Shown piece by piece: positions 29,606 through 30,506 of a DNA stretch of 30,506 nt. The stretch comes from Chara braunii (lineage: Eukaryota; Streptophyta; Charophyceae; Charales; Characeae). The stretch lies in NCBI GenBank assembly GCA_003427395.1, contig BFEA01000314.1, positions 62,540 to 93,045 on the forward strand, in the 5' to 3' direction. Numbering within the stretch: the first letter of the stretch is position 1; each line of letters starts with the position of its first letter. The position numbers and the translations under genes are program-made. The notes under the pieces were generated by a model that did not search any database, had not been told where the DNA came from, and was given only the letters and a program-made list of their open reading frames with translations.

Positions 29606-30188
29606 TTCTTCTTCTTCTTCTTCTCAGTCCACCATCTCTTTCTCCCCCTCTCATCATCTGACTTCACTGCATCTGCAGACTACGAGAGAAGAGAGACAGA
29701 GCTTGGTGACATCGGATCCAGACTCGACTTTTGGACTTCAGACATTACAACGAGGGATTATTTGGGACTGGTGACAAAGACTTCGTGTTGACGACATTCC
29801 CATCTCTCTCCCTCCTTTCGTCTGATTCCCTCCTCTTCGTTTGTGTATGTCTGGACCTGGCGCTTTTTTCCTGTGTACAGCGCCAGGCTCCTTCACACTT
29901 GGTGATGGATACGATGTATGTTTGGTCTGCATTCAAACATTGATTGGGCTAGTCATTGGCATTCTAGCATTCTGTTTCGCTATCTTTTGCTACGTGAACG
30001 AGGTCAGTCCCGGTCAGGTCAGGACTTGTATCTAAATCTTCCACTGCGCTATTCAGACACCATTATGTATGTATCGGAATGCACATTGCTAGTTGAGATT
30101 CCACTTGCACAGCATTGTCCATTCAGTCCTTTTTATCACATTGCGGATCCTCGGTTATGGTGTACATCGCTCATCTGAGCATGTAACA

Positions 30189-30506
30189 ATAGAGAGACCT
30201 GAGAATACAACGTACGGTCATTTATTGAAGTGCCCAAATTGTGTCTTTTGCACCGAGATAACTTCAGGACAACAACAAAAAGAACAGCGTTTGCATTATA
30301 TTCAAGCAATCCAATATTATGAAAAAGCAAAAAAAAAAAAAAAAAAAAAAAACCAGATCTACCGACAGACAGAGAACTGGCAGAACTCAAGACTGCACTG
30401 CACCCTTCAAAGCAATGACGTAGAATGCAGGCAGCGAAAAGAACATATCGAAATCTGCAGTGCGAAGTATGCAGCTGAAATGTGTAGTGTATAGAGAACA
30501 GGCAGA
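30189..30506. other. Flanking DNA outside the outer element
   Basis: Sequence after the 3' LTR has no match elsewhere in the window. It contains an A-rich run (about 30329-30352) and no convincing gene. The first bases, ATAGA, would be the right-hand target duplication; the left-hand copy is off-window. Confidence 0.5.

Larger units (their letters stand above)
1..30188 (+). mobile_element. Outer Ty3-type LTR retrotransposon, non-autonomous, 5' end off-window
   Basis: The two LTRs (1-666 and 28754-30188) are near-identical over about 583 bp. The first is followed by a primer binding site and the second is preceded by a polypurine tract, which fixes the + orientation. After subtracting the LINE and the 5.1-kb insertion, both with target duplications, only about 2.4 kb of internal sequence remains. 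This holds a protease domain, a protease-RT linker and a short C-terminal fragment. RT, RNase H and integrase are absent, so mobilisation would have to be in trans. The Ty3 assignment comes from the style of the protease and linker; the missing integrase prevents a check of domain order. The far-side target duplication cannot be seen. Confidence 0.9.
28754..30188 (+). mobile_element. 3' LTR of outer element, complete, 1435 bp
   Basis: It runs from TGTTACA to TGTAACA, a 7-bp perfect inverted terminal repeat. U3 (about 28754-29255) holds a 47-bp tandem array, a 45-bp duplication with a 20-bp palindrome, and a TATA box at 29225-29232. The rest holds a short GA tract and the segment shared with 1-666. 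Confidence 0.95.

Noticed and set aside
29918-30494. Short open frames at the right edge of the window
   Set aside because: They run through LTR sequence or the A-rich flank and have no recognisable protein features.

Overview
This is repeat DNA from a plant-lineage (streptophyte) nuclear genome. I find no host gene, rRNA or functional tRNA. Families present are Ty3-type LTR retrotransposons with plant-style primer binding sites, a chromodomain integrase, and a plant L1-like LINE with a C-terminal zf-RVT zinc finger. The protease-RT linker of the outermost element resembles Ty3 polyproteins I recall from the charophyte alga Chara braunii. That organism call is recollection, not a database result.

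The window is essentially one retrotransposon carrying others nested inside it. (1) The outer element is a non-autonomous Ty3-type element on the + strand. Its 5' LTR (1-666, start off-window) and 3' LTR (28754-30188, TGTTACA...TGTAACA) are both visible, with a primer binding site at 669 and a polypurine tract ending at 28753. Without insertions its internal region is only about 2.4 kb: a protease domain, a linker and a scrap of C-terminus, with RT, RNase H and integrase missing. (2) An L1-like LINE (1047-21572, + strand, 36-bp poly(A)) sits in its leader, with an 11-bp target duplication at 1036-1046 and 21573-21583. It has a ~2 kb 5' region with a degenerate CCCGAY-type hexamer array, a frameshifted ORF1, and an ORF2 with endonuclease, RT and zinc finger in one unbroken frame but four in-frame stops. 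(3) A 10.4-kb Ty3 chromovirus (4426-14816, - strand) sits in LINE ORF1, with a TAGTC duplication at 4421-4425 and 14817-14821. It has ~322-bp LTRs, gag, protease, RT, RNase H, integrase and chromodomain. (4) A separate 5143-bp TG...CA insertion (23241-28383) with a CCGT duplication lies in the outer protease-RT linker. Removing it restores the reading frame. It has no recognisable genes and no internal LTR pair, and it has a TATA-like site near its 3' end, so it may be a very long solo LTR.

Three signals stand out. All nine internal stops in the otherwise indel-free frames are TAA or TAG, never TGA, and one replaces the near-invariant Gln of the integrase DGQTE motif. The TG...CA insertion and the outer LTR are unusually rich in short perfect hairpins, and both place their TATA box inside an inverted repeat. 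The nested chromovirus LTRs look at least as diverged as the LTRs of the element that encloses them.

The last ~320 bp (30189-30506) lie outside the outer element and show only an A-rich tract. All genes here serve retrotransposition (capsid, protease, reverse transcription, integration or target-primed insertion). Every pol-type frame is interrupted, so none of these copies looks autonomous as read with the standard code.
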